Positions 24,625-32,451 of a DNA stretch of 64,000 bases are shown in pieces. The stretch's first letter is position 1. Each line of letters opens with the position of its first letter. The notes beneath the pieces are model-generated. The model was given only the letters and a program-made list of their open reading frames with translations, made no database searches and had not been told where the DNA came from. Both the position numbers and the translations under genes were made by a program. Origin of the DNA: Fimbriimonas ginsengisoli Gsoil 348 (lineage in GTDB: Bacteria > Armatimonadota > Fimbriimonadia > Fimbriimonadales > Fimbriimonadaceae); the NCBI RefSeq assembly GCF_000724625.1, contig NZ_CP007139.1, forward strand, positions 2,790,001-2,854,000. The letters are read 5' to 3'.

Positions 24625-25043
24625 TCGGAGGGCGCGCCCGAAGCGTTGATCCACTCCGAGGGCCCGTCGACGTAGTGCTCCTTCTTCCAGATCGGCACCC
24701 GGCGCTTCACCTCGTCGACCACCCACTCGCACGCCTCGAACGCCTCGCGCCGATGCGCCGCCGCCGCCTCAACTCGGATCGCCACGTCGCCAAGTTGCAG
24801 CAACCCGATCCGGTGCGTACACGCTAACCCCAGAATCGGAAACCGCGCCCGAGCCTCTTCCAAAATCGTCTCCCCTTCCCGGAGCGCCAACGCCTCGTAC
24901 GCCTCGTACTCCAAGGCCTGCACCTGCTGACCCTCGTTCAAATCGCGCACCCGCCCCTCGAAGATCACGATGCCGCCGACCGAAACGTCGTCCGGCAGCA
25001 GCCGGCCGGGAATCGGCTCCGAAGTGATCGCAAACGTGCTCAA
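24621..25043 (-). CDS. moaE: Molybdopterin synthase catalytic subunit MoaE
   Basis: A 140-residue protein that, with MoaD, converts precursor Z to molybdopterin. Family marks are GGIVIFEGRVRDLNEGQQVQ, ALEYEAYEALA, HRIGLLQLGDVAIRVEAAAA and the catalytic lysine region RVPIWKKEHYVDG. Full length. Its ATG overlaps the MoaD stop (ATGA), so the two subunits are made together. It is the last gene of a DnaJ-WD40/moaD/moaE operon. No other molybdenum-cofactor gene is in the window. Confidence 0.95.
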   Translation of the reverse strand: MSTFAITSEPIPGRLLPDDVSVGGIVIFEGRVRDLNEGQQVQALEYEAYEALALREGETILEEARARFPILGLACTHRIGLLQLGDVAIRVEAAAAHRREAFEACEWVVDEVKRRVPIWKKEHYVDGPSEWINASGAPSE

Positions 25044-25282
25044 CCTCCCGCCACCGGAGGGATCAGGGCCAGCTCGGACGACTCCGGCAGCAGAGTATTT
25101 GGCTTCACGAACTCTCCGTCCAGCGCGAACCGCACCAGCGACGCATCCATGTTCAACGCGTGCCGATCCGCCAGCTCCGCATAAAACGCGGCCGGGGTTT
25201 CGGCGGCGGTGAGAACCGTCTCCCGATCCAAACCCCGCCGCTCGCGTAGCGCCGCGAAATACAAAACGGAAACGCTCTTCAT
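25040..25282 (-). CDS. moaD: Molybdopterin synthase sulfur carrier subunit MoaD
   Basis: An 80-residue ubiquitin-like protein with the expected VLYFAALRERRGLDRETV start and the C-terminal IPPVAGG, whose final Gly-Gly is adenylated and thiocarboxylated to carry sulfur. Full length. It begins 1 base after the stop of the DnaJ-WD40 gene and overlaps moaE by 4 bases, so all three are one transcription unit. Confidence 0.94.
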   Translation of the reverse strand: MKSVSVLYFAALRERRGLDRETVLTAAETPAAFYAELADRHALNMDASLVRFALDGEFVKPNTLLPESSELALIPPVAGG

Positions 25283-25283
25283 C

Positions 25284-26447
25284 CTAAGCCGCTTCTTTCG
25301 CCGCCACTTCCCAGACCCGCACCAGCTTGTCTTGACCGGCGGCCGCGAGGCGGGTACCGTCCGGCGAGAACGCCACGCAGCTCACCGGCCGGGTCGAGCA
25401 CTCGATCCGGACGTTGCCGATCCCCTTCGCCGCGTTCCACAGCCCCACCGTCCCGTCGCGGCTCGCGCTGGCGAAGAGCCAGTTGTTCGGGTGGAACGAT
25501 AGCGATTCCACCGGCTTCGTGTGCCCAAACATCATCTTCACCAGCTCGCCGTCCGCGAGCCGAAAAACCCGGATGCTGAGGTCGACGCCCGCCGCCGCCA
25601 AATACTGTCCGTCGTTGCTGAACGCCAGCGCCGTGACCGTGCCGCGAAGCTGAGAGATCGTCCCCAGCGCCTTGCCCGCCCGGGCATCCCACACCTTGAC
25701 CGTGGCATCCGCGCTCCCGGTCGCGAGCAACCGGCCGTCGTTTGACCACGCCACCGCGGTCACCGCGTCGGCATGCTCCTGACGCCGATACATCGCGCCC
25801 CCGTCCGTCGTGCTCGTCACGCTAAGCGCGTGGTGCAGCGAGCCGGTCGCCACCGACGAGCCGTCGCTGGAGATCGCAAGGCAGCCGACCCACTCTTCCT
25901 GGTTCGCCCGAAACGCCTCGACCTTGTCTCCTTCGAGACGGCAAAACGTCACTTGGCTCTCCGCCGACCCTGCCGCCACCAAACGGTCGAGCGAGAAGGC
26001 GCGAATGGTGCTGATGACCCCCGCCTCGACCTTCGTGCGCCGCTTCGGCCGCGCCGCGGACTCGTCCCACCAAAGGATCTCGTTGTCGAACGCGCTGCTC
26101 ACCAAATCGCCGGTGTCCGGCGCGAAGCTGACCGCGTAAACCGGCGTCCTATGTCCCTTCAACCGCTGAAGCAGCTTCACGATGACCGGCTTCTGCTGCG
26201 TCTTCTGAACCGGCGCTTCGAAGTGGCCATGCCCGGCTAGCATCGCGTCGTACTCGTTGCGACGCCCCGGGTCAACGAGGGTCTCGAACGCCTCGTTGAT
26301 ACGCGCCATGTTTTCGTGCGCGCGGGGATCTTTACTTACGTCCGGGTGGTGCTTGCGCGCCAGCCGACGATAGGCTTTTCGTAGCGTCTCCGTTTCGGCA
26401 GTAGGTCCGACGCCAAGGATCTCGTAATAGGAGGTAACGGTCTTCAA
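25284..26447 (-). CDS. DnaJ-domain protein with WD40 repeats
   Basis: A 387-residue fusion. Residues 1-75 are a J domain: YYEILGVGPTAETETLRKAY, RKHHPDVS with the catalytic HPD, and EAFETLVDPGRRNEYDAML. Residues ~92-385 are a WD40 beta-propeller of about seven blades (LKGHRTPVYAVSFAPDTGDL, DAVTAVAWSNDGRLLATGSA and CVAFSPDGTRLAAAGQDKLV are clear). The J domain should stimulate DnaK, and the propeller should bind a client. It starts with TTG at 26447, since the J domain begins there; no Shine-Dalgarno is seen. It leads the operon with moaD and moaE, which is odd for a chaperone gene. Confidence 0.88.
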   Translation of the reverse strand: MKTVTSYYEILGVGPTAETETLRKAYRRLARKHHPDVSKDPRAHENMARINEAFETLVDPGRRNEYDAMLAGHGHFEAPVQKTQQKPVIVKLLQRLKGHRTPVYAVSFAPDTGDLVSSAFDNEILWWDESAARPKRRTKVEAGVISTIRAFSLDRLVAAGSAESQVTFCRLEGDKVEAFRANQEEWVGCLAISSDGSSVATGSLHHALSVTSTTDGGAMYRRQEHADAVTAVAWSNDGRLLATGSADATVKVWDARAGKALGTISQLRGTVTALAFSNDGQYLAAAGVDLSIRVFRLADGELVKMMFGHTKPVESLSFHPNNWLFASASRDGTVGLWNAAKGIGNVRIECSTRPVSCVAFSPDGTRLAAAGQDKLVRVWEVAAKEAA

Positions 26448-26798
26448 AGCAGGTTTCCCGGGTTAACCTAATATTGAACCCCAGGATCACCCTTCCTACG
26501 GCACTTCTTAGGCCCCTATCGCACACGATCCGGTGAAGATGCGGGGTGTGACGTGGCACGGGCGGCTCGTCCAATGCCAATCAGTTGTTGACTGGCGAGT
26601 CTATACAGACACAGAGACACAGAGTTCCTTGCAACCGGATGGGCCGGTGGGGAAAACGCCGACCGGACCTTTGTGTCTCTGTGCCTCCGTGCCTTTGTGT
26701 TAATTCCGGACGGAAGGTTCGTTCGAAAACCTGTTGGCGCTGGGCGGCCCGCCCGAGAAATCAACCCGGTCCGCGCCAATTTTAGGAAGGTGCCCGGA
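26448..26798. other. Intergenic gap filled by nested repeats, no gene
   Basis: A family A repeat appears to be split: its left half (GTGGCACGGGCGGCTCG) is at 26553-26572 and its right half (GGGCGGCCCGCCCGAG) at 26742-26757. Between them lies an unrelated unit with a 17-bp imperfect inverted repeat, GACACAGAGACACAGAG (26608-26624) and CTTTGTGTCTCTGTGCC (26669-26685), 15 of 17 bases pairing. The word CTTTGTGTC..CTTTGTGTTAA resembles CTTTGCGTCTTAGCGCC at 34501. I see no open frame with coding character. Confidence 0.65.
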
Positions 26799-28145
26799 CT
26801 AAGCCCGGATCTTCGCCAACAGCTCCGCCGTCTTCTCGTGCATCAGCGCTTCGTCGCCCCGGCTCTCCACGTTCAGCCGAATCACAGGCTCGGTGTTGCT
26901 CCCCCGTAAATTGAACCGCCACGTCGGATACTCGACGCTCAAGCCGTCGATGTGGGAGACCTCGCCCTTCGGCCCGTACTCGGCCTCGATTCGCGCGATC
27001 ACCGTCTTCACGTCCGCGACCTCGGAGTTCACCTCGCCGCTGCACGGATAGTTGCGGATCATCTCCCCCACCAAATCGCCCAATGACCGCCCGGTCGCCG
27101 AGACCAGACGCGCCACGAGCAAGAACGGGATCATCCCGCTGTCGCAGTACCAGTGCGACTTGAAGTAGTGGTGAGCGCTCATCTCGCCGCCGTAGGTGGC
27201 GTCCACCGCGCGCATCTTTTCCTTGATGAACGCGTGCCCGCTCTTGCAGATCTCCGCCCGCCCGCCCAGACGCTGGACGATGTCGAGGGTGTTCCAGGTC
27301 AGCCGAGGATCGTAGACGATCGTGTGGTTCGGGTCGGCGGTCAAGATCGCCTGCGCGAGCAGGCCGACGATGTAGTAACCCTCGATGAAATTGCCGTGCT
27401 GATCGAAGAAGAAACAGCGATCGTAGTCGCCGTCCCACGCCACGCCGAAGTCGTGCGAGCTGGACTTCAACGCCGCCACCGTTCCCGCGCGCGACTCCTC
27501 TAAAATCGGATTCGGAACCCCGTTCGGGAAGTTGCCGTCCGGCTCGAAATGCCGCTTTGTCACCTGCAGCGGAAGGTGGGGCAGCAGATCGTTCAACGCC
27601 ACTCCCGCCGCGCCGTTCCCCGGATCGAGCAACACCTTCAGCGGCTTTAGCTCCTCCGGCTTGACGATGTTCAACAGGTGCGTGACGAAGTCCGCGTACA
27701 CGTCCTTCTTGGTGACCGTTCCCTGTCCGGTCCGCTCCCACTTCTGCTCGAACGCCCGCTTCTCGATGTCGTCCAGCCCGGTGTCCCCGCTGATCGGCCG
27801 GCTCTCCGCCCGAACCATCTTGAGTCCGTTGTACTCGGGCGGGTTGTGGCTCGCGGTAATCATCACGCCGCCGTCGTATCCGTAGAATGCGGTCGCGAAG
27901 TACACCATCTCCGTACCGACCATGCCGAGGTCGATGACGTCCACCCCGCCCTCGTTCAACCCCCGACTCAGCGCTTCGCCGATCGCCGGTCCGCTCAGCC
28001 GGATGTCGTGCCCCACGCAGACGGTCTTCGCCTCGACCGCATCCGCATACGCACGCCCGATCTGGTACGCAAGTTCCGGATTGATCTCCGACGGAACCTT
28101 CCCACGCACGTCATACGCCTTAAACGCCGGCAAATACTTACCCAT
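26799..28145 (-). CDS. Phosphomannomutase/phosphoglucomutase
   Basis: A 448-residue alpha-D-phosphohexomutase (ManB/AlgC type), which interconverts mannose or glucose 6- and 1-phosphates for glycan precursor synthesis. The N-terminus FKAYDVRGKVPSEINPELAY, active-site serine loop ITASHNPPEYNGLK (~100), metal loop WDGDYDRCFFFD (~235) and the C-terminal SVEYPTWRFNLRGSNTEPV are all present. The frame is open further upstream into repeat sequence, but homology starts at MGKYLPAFKAYD, so I place the ATG at 28145. Family F and B repeats lie upstream. It is a single-gene unit. Confidence 0.94.
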   Translation of the reverse strand: MGKYLPAFKAYDVRGKVPSEINPELAYQIGRAYADAVEAKTVCVGHDIRLSGPAIGEALSRGLNEGGVDVIDLGMVGTEMVYFATAFYGYDGGVMITASHNPPEYNGLKMVRAESRPISGDTGLDDIEKRAFEQKWERTGQGTVTKKDVYADFVTHLLNIVKPEELKPLKVLLDPGNGAAGVALNDLLPHLPLQVTKRHFEPDGNFPNGVPNPILEESRAGTVAALKSSSHDFGVAWDGDYDRCFFFDQHGNFIEGYYIVGLLAQAILTADPNHTIVYDPRLTWNTLDIVQRLGGRAEICKSGHAFIKEKMRAVDATYGGEMSAHHYFKSHWYCDSGMIPFLLVARLVSATGRSLGDLVGEMIRNYPCSGEVNSEVADVKTVIARIEAEYGPKGEVSHIDGLSVEYPTWRFNLRGSNTEPVIRLNVESRGDEALMHEKTAELLAKIRA

Positions 28146-28177
28146 GGATGTACGTTCTACCCGTCCAAGCCCACCCG

Positions 28178-28206
28178 TAGCATCGCCTCCCACGCGATGA
28201 TCCTCC
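28178..28206. repeat. Dispersed hairpin repeat, family B variant
   Basis: GTAGCATCGCCTCCCACGCG then ATGATCCTC: a family B unit with compensating changes in both arms (ATCGCCT.. / ..GCGAT). Paired changes suggest the hairpin itself is conserved. Confidence 0.55.
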
Positions 28207-28249
28207 CTTTGGGAGTACACGCACCCCTTCCCGCAATAGCCCCATCCAT

Positions 28250-28378
28250 CCGCTGAGAGCCGATGCCACCGATCCCTCCCGACGCGCCGTCGGGAGGGTC
28301 CGGCCACCGGCCGGGCAATTCCCGCCTCAGTTGCAAACCGCGATCCCGTTTATTAAAAAAACTTTCGCGTCCTATTCG
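28250..28378. repeat. ~130-bp dispersed repeat, family F copy 1
   Basis: Matches 29252-29383 almost base for base over about 130 bp, including the hairpins CCCTCCCGACGCGCCGTCGG-GAGGG and CCGGCCACCGGCCGG and the tail CCCGCCTCAGTTGCAAACCG. A shorter, inverted relative is at 58252-58318. Confidence 0.85.
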
Positions 28379-28408
28379 AACCAAGGCCATACGTTCTAAA
28401 GCAGATCC

Positions 28409-29155
28409 CTAAGGCGCGGTACCCGCGTCGGCCGGAAGGTTAAACGTTAGGTTCGCGATCCGGCCAAAGGTAAGGGTCGACGTTTGCGGCTGGGCGAAAA
28501 GCTCGTCCAAGGTGGTCGCTGGCAGCTCGAGATAGATGCTCGATCCCGAATAGAAAGCCGTGATATCTACACGCTTTCTGACCTTGCGTACGCCGACCGA
28601 AATCCAGGCGTCGTTGCACTTACCGTTGTAGTAGGCGACGGACGAATCCTCAACGGTCGGCGTAGTTTCCACCGTAACGATTGCGTCGACGTTTTTGCGA
28701 ACCTTTAGCTTAAAAGTCCTGCTCCCACGGCTGGGTCCGGCAACAACTCGCGCAACTGGACGGAAGACAAGCTCGACCCCGGGCATATCCGACCGTGTGG
28801 CGTGGATCGTGCCATCCTTGTGGTAGGTGCCAGAAGCGGTGAACGAGGTGTCGTCATCGTCGAAGAAGGTGGCGGTGAACGAGTTACCGGACCGGGTACC
28901 CGAGAATATGCCGGCGACATCTTCGGCATCGTTTGTCGACGAAGATTCCTCAAAGCTCCCTTCCCAGGTACCCGGCACTTCCGCAACCTGGTGGATCGCA
29001 AGATCCAGCGTTCCGCCATCTGGCAAGGTAGCCGAGTAGGCGGCAAACGGGGCGGTGGTGTCCCCGGCTGGAGAGTTATCTGAACTGCCGCTGCCGCCAC
29101 ATCCGGAGGTCAGCGCGAGCGCCGCAATCGCGGCGAAGCATAGAATTCTGCGCAT
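28409..29155 (-). CDS. Lipoprotein of unknown function
   Basis: A 248-residue lipoprotein. The signal peptide MRRILCFAAIAALAL ends in a lipobox TSGC, followed by a Gly/Ser/Asp linker. The rest is beta-rich with many Thr/Ser residues: YSATLPDGGTLDLAIHQVAE, GTWEGSFEESSSTNDAEDVA and GNSFTATFFDDDDTSFTASG. No known domain is recognised. The frame is open upstream to 29374 through the family F repeat, but the signal peptide fixes the ATG at 29155. It is probably anchored in the envelope. Confidence 0.78.
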   Translation of the reverse strand: MRRILCFAAIAALALTSGCGGSGSSDNSPAGDTTAPFAAYSATLPDGGTLDLAIHQVAEVPGTWEGSFEESSSTNDAEDVAGIFSGTRSGNSFTATFFDDDDTSFTASGTYHKDGTIHATRSDMPGVELVFRPVARVVAGPSRGSRTFKLKVRKNVDAIVTVETTPTVEDSSVAYYNGKCNDAWISVGVRKVRKRVDITAFYSGSSIYLELPATTLDELFAQPQTSTLTFGRIANLTFNLPADAGTAP

Positions 29156-29460
29156 CGCCCGGAAGAATAACACGATGGACACGCCGCGGGAAGAGCGCTC
29201 TGGGATGGACCGCTGTCTCCAGACCGGCCTTCCCCGCAAAGAGACCCGTTCATCGGCTGGGAGCCGAAGCCACCGATCCCTCCCCGACGCGCCGTCGGGA
29301 GGGTCCGGCCACCGGCCGGGCAATTCCCGCCTCAGTTGCAAACCGCAATTCCGTTTTGTAGAAAACTTCCGCATCCTATTCGACTGTCAAAGAGCAGAGC
29401 CAAAGGGGCTCAGTCTCTAATTAGGATGAGAGATCGGTAGACGTTTCCTAAGATGATGTC
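29156..29460. other. Intergenic gap holding family F repeat, no gene
   Basis: Contains the second family F copy (29252-29383), beginning with a family B-like CATCGGCTGGGAGCCGAAGCC. The remaining bases show no gene or clear promoter. The gap separates the lipoprotein gene from the unknown gene that ends at 29461, both on the minus strand. Confidence 0.6.
29252..29383. repeat. ~130-bp dispersed repeat, family F copy 2
   Basis: Second near-identical copy, about 1 kb from the first in the same orientation, so the lipoprotein gene (28409-29155) lies between two direct repeats. Confidence 0.85.
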
Positions 29461-29958
29461 CTACCGTATTCGTCGCGGATTCAGACCGGCGGCGGCTACC
29501 CTTGCCTCTATATCCGCTTTCCACGCCGCTTTTCGTGGGCCGAAGCTGATCAACTCGTAGATGATACGATCTCCTTTCCTCTCGACCTCGTGACCGTCTA
29601 CAAACCCGACGCCGGACTCCAAGAGCTGCTCGTCGAGTTGTACTTCGAAGTCTTGCAGAGCCTCTAGGTCTGCCAGCGGCGCTTCAAACGTGACGATCAC
29701 TTTCGCGCGAGCCACTGGAGGCGTGTCTCCGATGGCGAACTCGTTTTCCCCCTCCCAGTTGGCAGGGATGATGCCGTGAAGTTCAACCTCCGGCTTAAGG
29801 AGAACGCAACCGGAAGCGGCTTCGATCTGTCGAACAACCTCGCTTCGATTCTCCATCGAATCCATCTGAGGCAGATGCCACTTCGCCCGTAAAACCTTCT
29901 TCTCCGCCCCGACTTGAATGGCTGAAAAGACGTGATACACCGACTGAAGCGACCGCAC
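29461..29958 (-). CDS. Conserved-looking protein of unknown function
   Basis: A 165-residue soluble protein with no recognisable domain. It begins with GTG at 29958 in the longest frame; an internal Met near residue 32 (MDSMENRSEVV) is an alternative. The middle (AKVIVTFEAPLADLEALQDF, EVQLDEQLLESGVGFVDGHE) looks like an alternating alpha/beta ferredoxin-like fold with two acidic strands, and the C-terminus is basic. No signal peptide or membrane segment. It stands alone between the lipoprotein and flavoprotein genes. Confidence 0.6.
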   Translation of the reverse strand: MRSLQSVYHVFSAIQVGAEKKVLRAKWHLPQMDSMENRSEVVRQIEAASGCVLLKPEVELHGIIPANWEGENEFAIGDTPPVARAKVIVTFEAPLADLEALQDFEVQLDEQLLESGVGFVDGHEVERKGDRIIYELISFGPRKAAWKADIEARVAAAGLNPRRIR

Positions 29959-30142
29959 GCCTCATCTTAGCCTTGGCGCCCACTGCGCACGGAACTCGCC
30001 TGCGGTAGGTCCCCGTCTACAGATCTGCCCGAGCCGCAACCTGGCCGATGTTCATCGGTAAGGGCGGTCTCAGAAAACCGAAACCAAAGCGCGCTAAGCC
30101 GCTTACAGTGCCAGTGCCGTCCGGAGAAGGGGATATGTGCTC

Positions 30143-31036
30143 TCAAACCAGCATCGACTGCTGGGCGAAGATGCCCGCCATCGCGCCCTGCGATGATGCC
30201 TGGGTGACCGAGGGCAAGAAGGGCGTGGTGAGGTCGCCGGCGGCGTAGATGCCGGGCATGCTGGTTTGGCGCCGCTCGTCGACCTTGAGGACGATGCCGC
30301 CGGGCGTATCTACCGTGGCGAGGCCCAGTGATTCATGCAGGCTTGCGGAAGGCCTGTTGCGCGGATGGGCGAACAGGATGTCGACCGCGCAATTGCGACC
30401 CGTATCGACATTGACGGTGGTGATATGGCCGTTGTGATGGGCGATCTCGACGATCCGGCCATCGACGACAGGTACGTTGCGGCGCGCCAGATCGGCCCGG
30501 ATATCGGGCGGAATGTCGTGACCATCGGCGAAGACAATCAACCTGTCGGTCCAATCGTGGAACAGACTGACAGACTGGTGCGACTGCGGGCCGGACCAGA
30601 CGAGGCCCCAATGCTGGCCGGCGACTTCAAAGCCGTCGCAATAGGGGCAGGGCACGATGGACGTGCCCCAGCTTTCGGCAAAGCCCGGAACATCAGGCAT
30701 CTGGTCGGTGACGCCATAGCTCAGAATCAGGCGGCGCGCCTCAAGGCTTTCGCCATCGCCAGTAAGGACGGAGAAATGGTCGATGGCGCCGGAGACGCTG
30801 TCCGCTCGGGCACTGACCAGCCTAATCGTGGGATATCGCTCCAGTTGCTGCCGCGCCTCGGCCAGGATGTCCAGCGGTGGCTTGTGATCGTGGCCGAGCA
30901 GGCCATGCGAGTGGCCGGCAAAGCGATTGCGCGGCAAGCCGGTATCGAGAACGGTGACCTTCCGGCGGGCACGGCCGAGCTGCAGGGCGCCGGCGAGACC
31001 GGCAAAGCTGCCGCCGATGATGATGACGTCATTCAT
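30143..31036 (-). CDS. Thioredoxin-reductase-like FAD oxidoreductase
   Basis: A 297-residue two-dinucleotide-binding flavoprotein. The FAD site is DVIIIGGSFAGLAGALQLGR, the redox-active centre CPYCDGFE is at ~133-140, and the second FAD motif is GIYAAGDLTTPFLPSVTQAS near the C-terminus. The NAD(P) loop is unusual (WGLVWSGPQSHQSVSLFHDW). The frame is open to 31093, but the FAD motif fixes the start at 31036. No thioredoxin gene adjoins it. It resembles small reductases common in Proteobacteria, and its word usage looks a little different from its neighbours, so transfer is possible but unproven. Confidence 0.9.
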   Translation of the reverse strand: MNDVIIIGGSFAGLAGALQLGRARRKVTVLDTGLPRNRFAGHSHGLLGHDHKPPLDILAEARQQLERYPTIRLVSARADSVSGAIDHFSVLTGDGESLEARRLILSYGVTDQMPDVPGFAESWGTSIVPCPYCDGFEVAGQHWGLVWSGPQSHQSVSLFHDWTDRLIVFADGHDIPPDIRADLARRNVPVVDGRIVEIAHHNGHITTVNVDTGRNCAVDILFAHPRNRPSASLHESLGLATVDTPGGIVLKVDERRQTSMPGIYAAGDLTTPFLPSVTQASSQGAMAGIFAQQSMLV

Positions 31037-31204
31037 CGTGAAGGGCTCCGTACTGTGGATGGAGGGGGTTGGGCTGGGTCTGGCGCACAACATCTCTTGT
31101 CGGAATGTGAGATTTTACGTTAATTACATGATTCGAGGCTGTCATTCATGATCGGTTACAGGCGGGTATCGAGCAGTGATGAACGCCAGTCGGTCGCCCT
31201 CCCC

Positions 31205-31233
31205 TTGGCAATAGCCCAAAACTAGTATATACT
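31205..31233 (+). promoter_or_regulatory. Strong sigma-70-type promoter
   Basis: TTGGCA (31205-31210), a 17-base spacer, and TATACT (31228-31233). This is the best consensus promoter in the window. Transcription should start near 31240. The leader then carries a 7-bp hairpin, GCCGACG (31249-31255) with CGTCGGC (31260-31266), directly before the AAGGAG ribosome-binding site at 31269-31274. Confidence 0.75.
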
Positions 31234-31281
31234 TGTCTACTATTTAGCGCCGACGATACCGTCGGCAAAAGGAGACAAAGA

Positions 31282-31785
31282 ATGCCTTACCTAGACCAAC
31301 ACGCTGCCGCCGAGGCCCGCGCCCTGAGGAGCCGCGAAAACGGCGCCAAGAGCAAAGGACCTATCACCCCCGAGGGAAAGGCGATCAGTAGCCGCAACGC
31401 TCTCAAGCACGGGTTCAACTCGTCCAAGCACACCCTCCTCCCGACCGATGATCCCGAGGAGTTCGAGGCGCTTCGCGCCTCGTTCCACGAACAGCTCGAG
31501 CCAAGGAATGCGATCGAGAACTACCTTGTGGAAAAGGTCGTCGCCAACGCCTGGCGAGTGCGCCGCATCCATGGAATCGAGAGCTCCGTGCTCACATACG
31601 ATCCGAAGGCGGGGCAAAAGCCGTCCCTCCCGTTCCAATACAACTTCCACAAGCTCCTCACCCTCGCCCAGTACGAGTCGCACACCGAGCGCAGCATCTA
31701 CAAAGCCCTCCACACTCTCGCCGTCATGCGAGACGCCTACAAAACCCAGCAAATCCTCCCGATCGGCGACGACAACGAAAAGTAA
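31282..31785 (+). CDS. SRENG/'PEGKAxSSxNALKHG' family protein, unknown
   Basis: A 167-residue basic, soluble protein. The N-terminal SRENGAKSKGPITPEGKAIS and NALKHGFNSSKHTLLP form a widespread but uncharacterised motif seen in Planctomycetes, Acidobacteria and relatives, often in many copies per genome (recollection). The rest is helical (NYLVEKVVANAWRVRRIHGI, NFHKLLTLAQYESHTERSIY). AAGGAG seven bases before the ATG, a consensus promoter and a leader hairpin precede it, so it is likely well expressed. No function is known; an association with mobile DNA has been suspected for the family but is not shown here. Confidence 0.8.
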   Translation: MPYLDQHAAAEARALRSRENGAKSKGPITPEGKAISSRNALKHGFNSSKHTLLPTDDPEEFEALRASFHEQLEPRNAIENYLVEKVVANAWRVRRIHGIESSVLTYDPKAGQKPSLPFQYNFHKLLTLAQYESHTERSIYKALHTLAVMRDAYKTQQILPIGDDNEK

Positions 31786-31896
31786 AAATCGCGGAACGAA
31801 CCCAGAATTGAACCTAAGCGGCCAAAAACGAACCCAGCGAAGACCCACCGTGAACCGATCGACTTCCGTTTGGCTCTGGAACGGCGTGGAAGTGGG

Positions 31897-32451
31897 ATGT
31901 TGATCGAACGACTCCTGGCGAAGCGGCTTCAAGCCGGCGATGCCGGCGCGTGGGATCGGGTGGTGCGGCAGGAATACCCCCGCATTCTCCGGTTCCTGCG
32001 CCACCTGAGCGGGTCCGCGGCGGATGCCGAAGATCTCGCCCAGGGCACCTTCGTGAAAGCCCGGGAAGCCGCTCTCAAGTTCCGGCACGAGTGCTCGCTC
32101 CGGACGTGGCTGCACAAAATCGCCTACCGGGAGTTCACGCACTGGCTGCGCGACCGGCGCGAGACGCCCGAGCTCTTGCCCGAACGAGCCGCGCCGGAAG
32201 GTCGGTCCGACGACGCCGTGGTCTTGGCCGCCGCCATCGCCGAGCTGCCGCCCGACGTTCGCGACGCGTTCTTGCTCCGAGAGGTGCAGGAGCTCACCGT
32301 TCGTGAAGCCGCCGCCGTCCTGGGAGTCCCGGAAGGAACGGTCAAGTCCCGCAACCACACGGCTCGGGAGCGCCTTCGGGCAATGCTCGCCGGAACCTGG
32401 GAGGTTGTAGATGGAAACGAAAGCATTGGAGGTCAACGTGAACCGATTTGA
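31897..32451 (+). CDS. ECF-family RNA polymerase sigma factor
   Basis: A 184-residue sigma factor with region 2 (YPRILRFLRHLSGSAADAED, LAQGTFVKAREAALKF, SLRTWLHKIAYREFTHWLRD) and region 4 (IAELPPDVRDAFLLREVQEL, TVREAAAVLGVPEGTVKSRN). The frame opens at 31870, but the conserved part starts at MLIERLLAKRLQ, so I place the ATG at 31897. It overlaps the next gene by 41 bp. The downstream single-pass membrane protein is its likely anti-sigma factor. The regulon is unknown. Confidence 0.9.
   Translation: MLIERLLAKRLQAGDAGAWDRVVRQEYPRILRFLRHLSGSAADAEDLAQGTFVKAREAALKFRHECSLRTWLHKIAYREFTHWLRDRRETPELLPERAAPEGRSDDAVVLAAAIAELPPDVRDAFLLREVQELTVREAAAVLGVPEGTVKSRNHTARERLRAMLAGTWEVVDGNESIGGQREPI

Noticed and set aside
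30048-30248. A 66-codon plus-strand gene after the flavoprotein
   Set aside because: It overlaps the flavoprotein gene antisense for half its length and has random composition.
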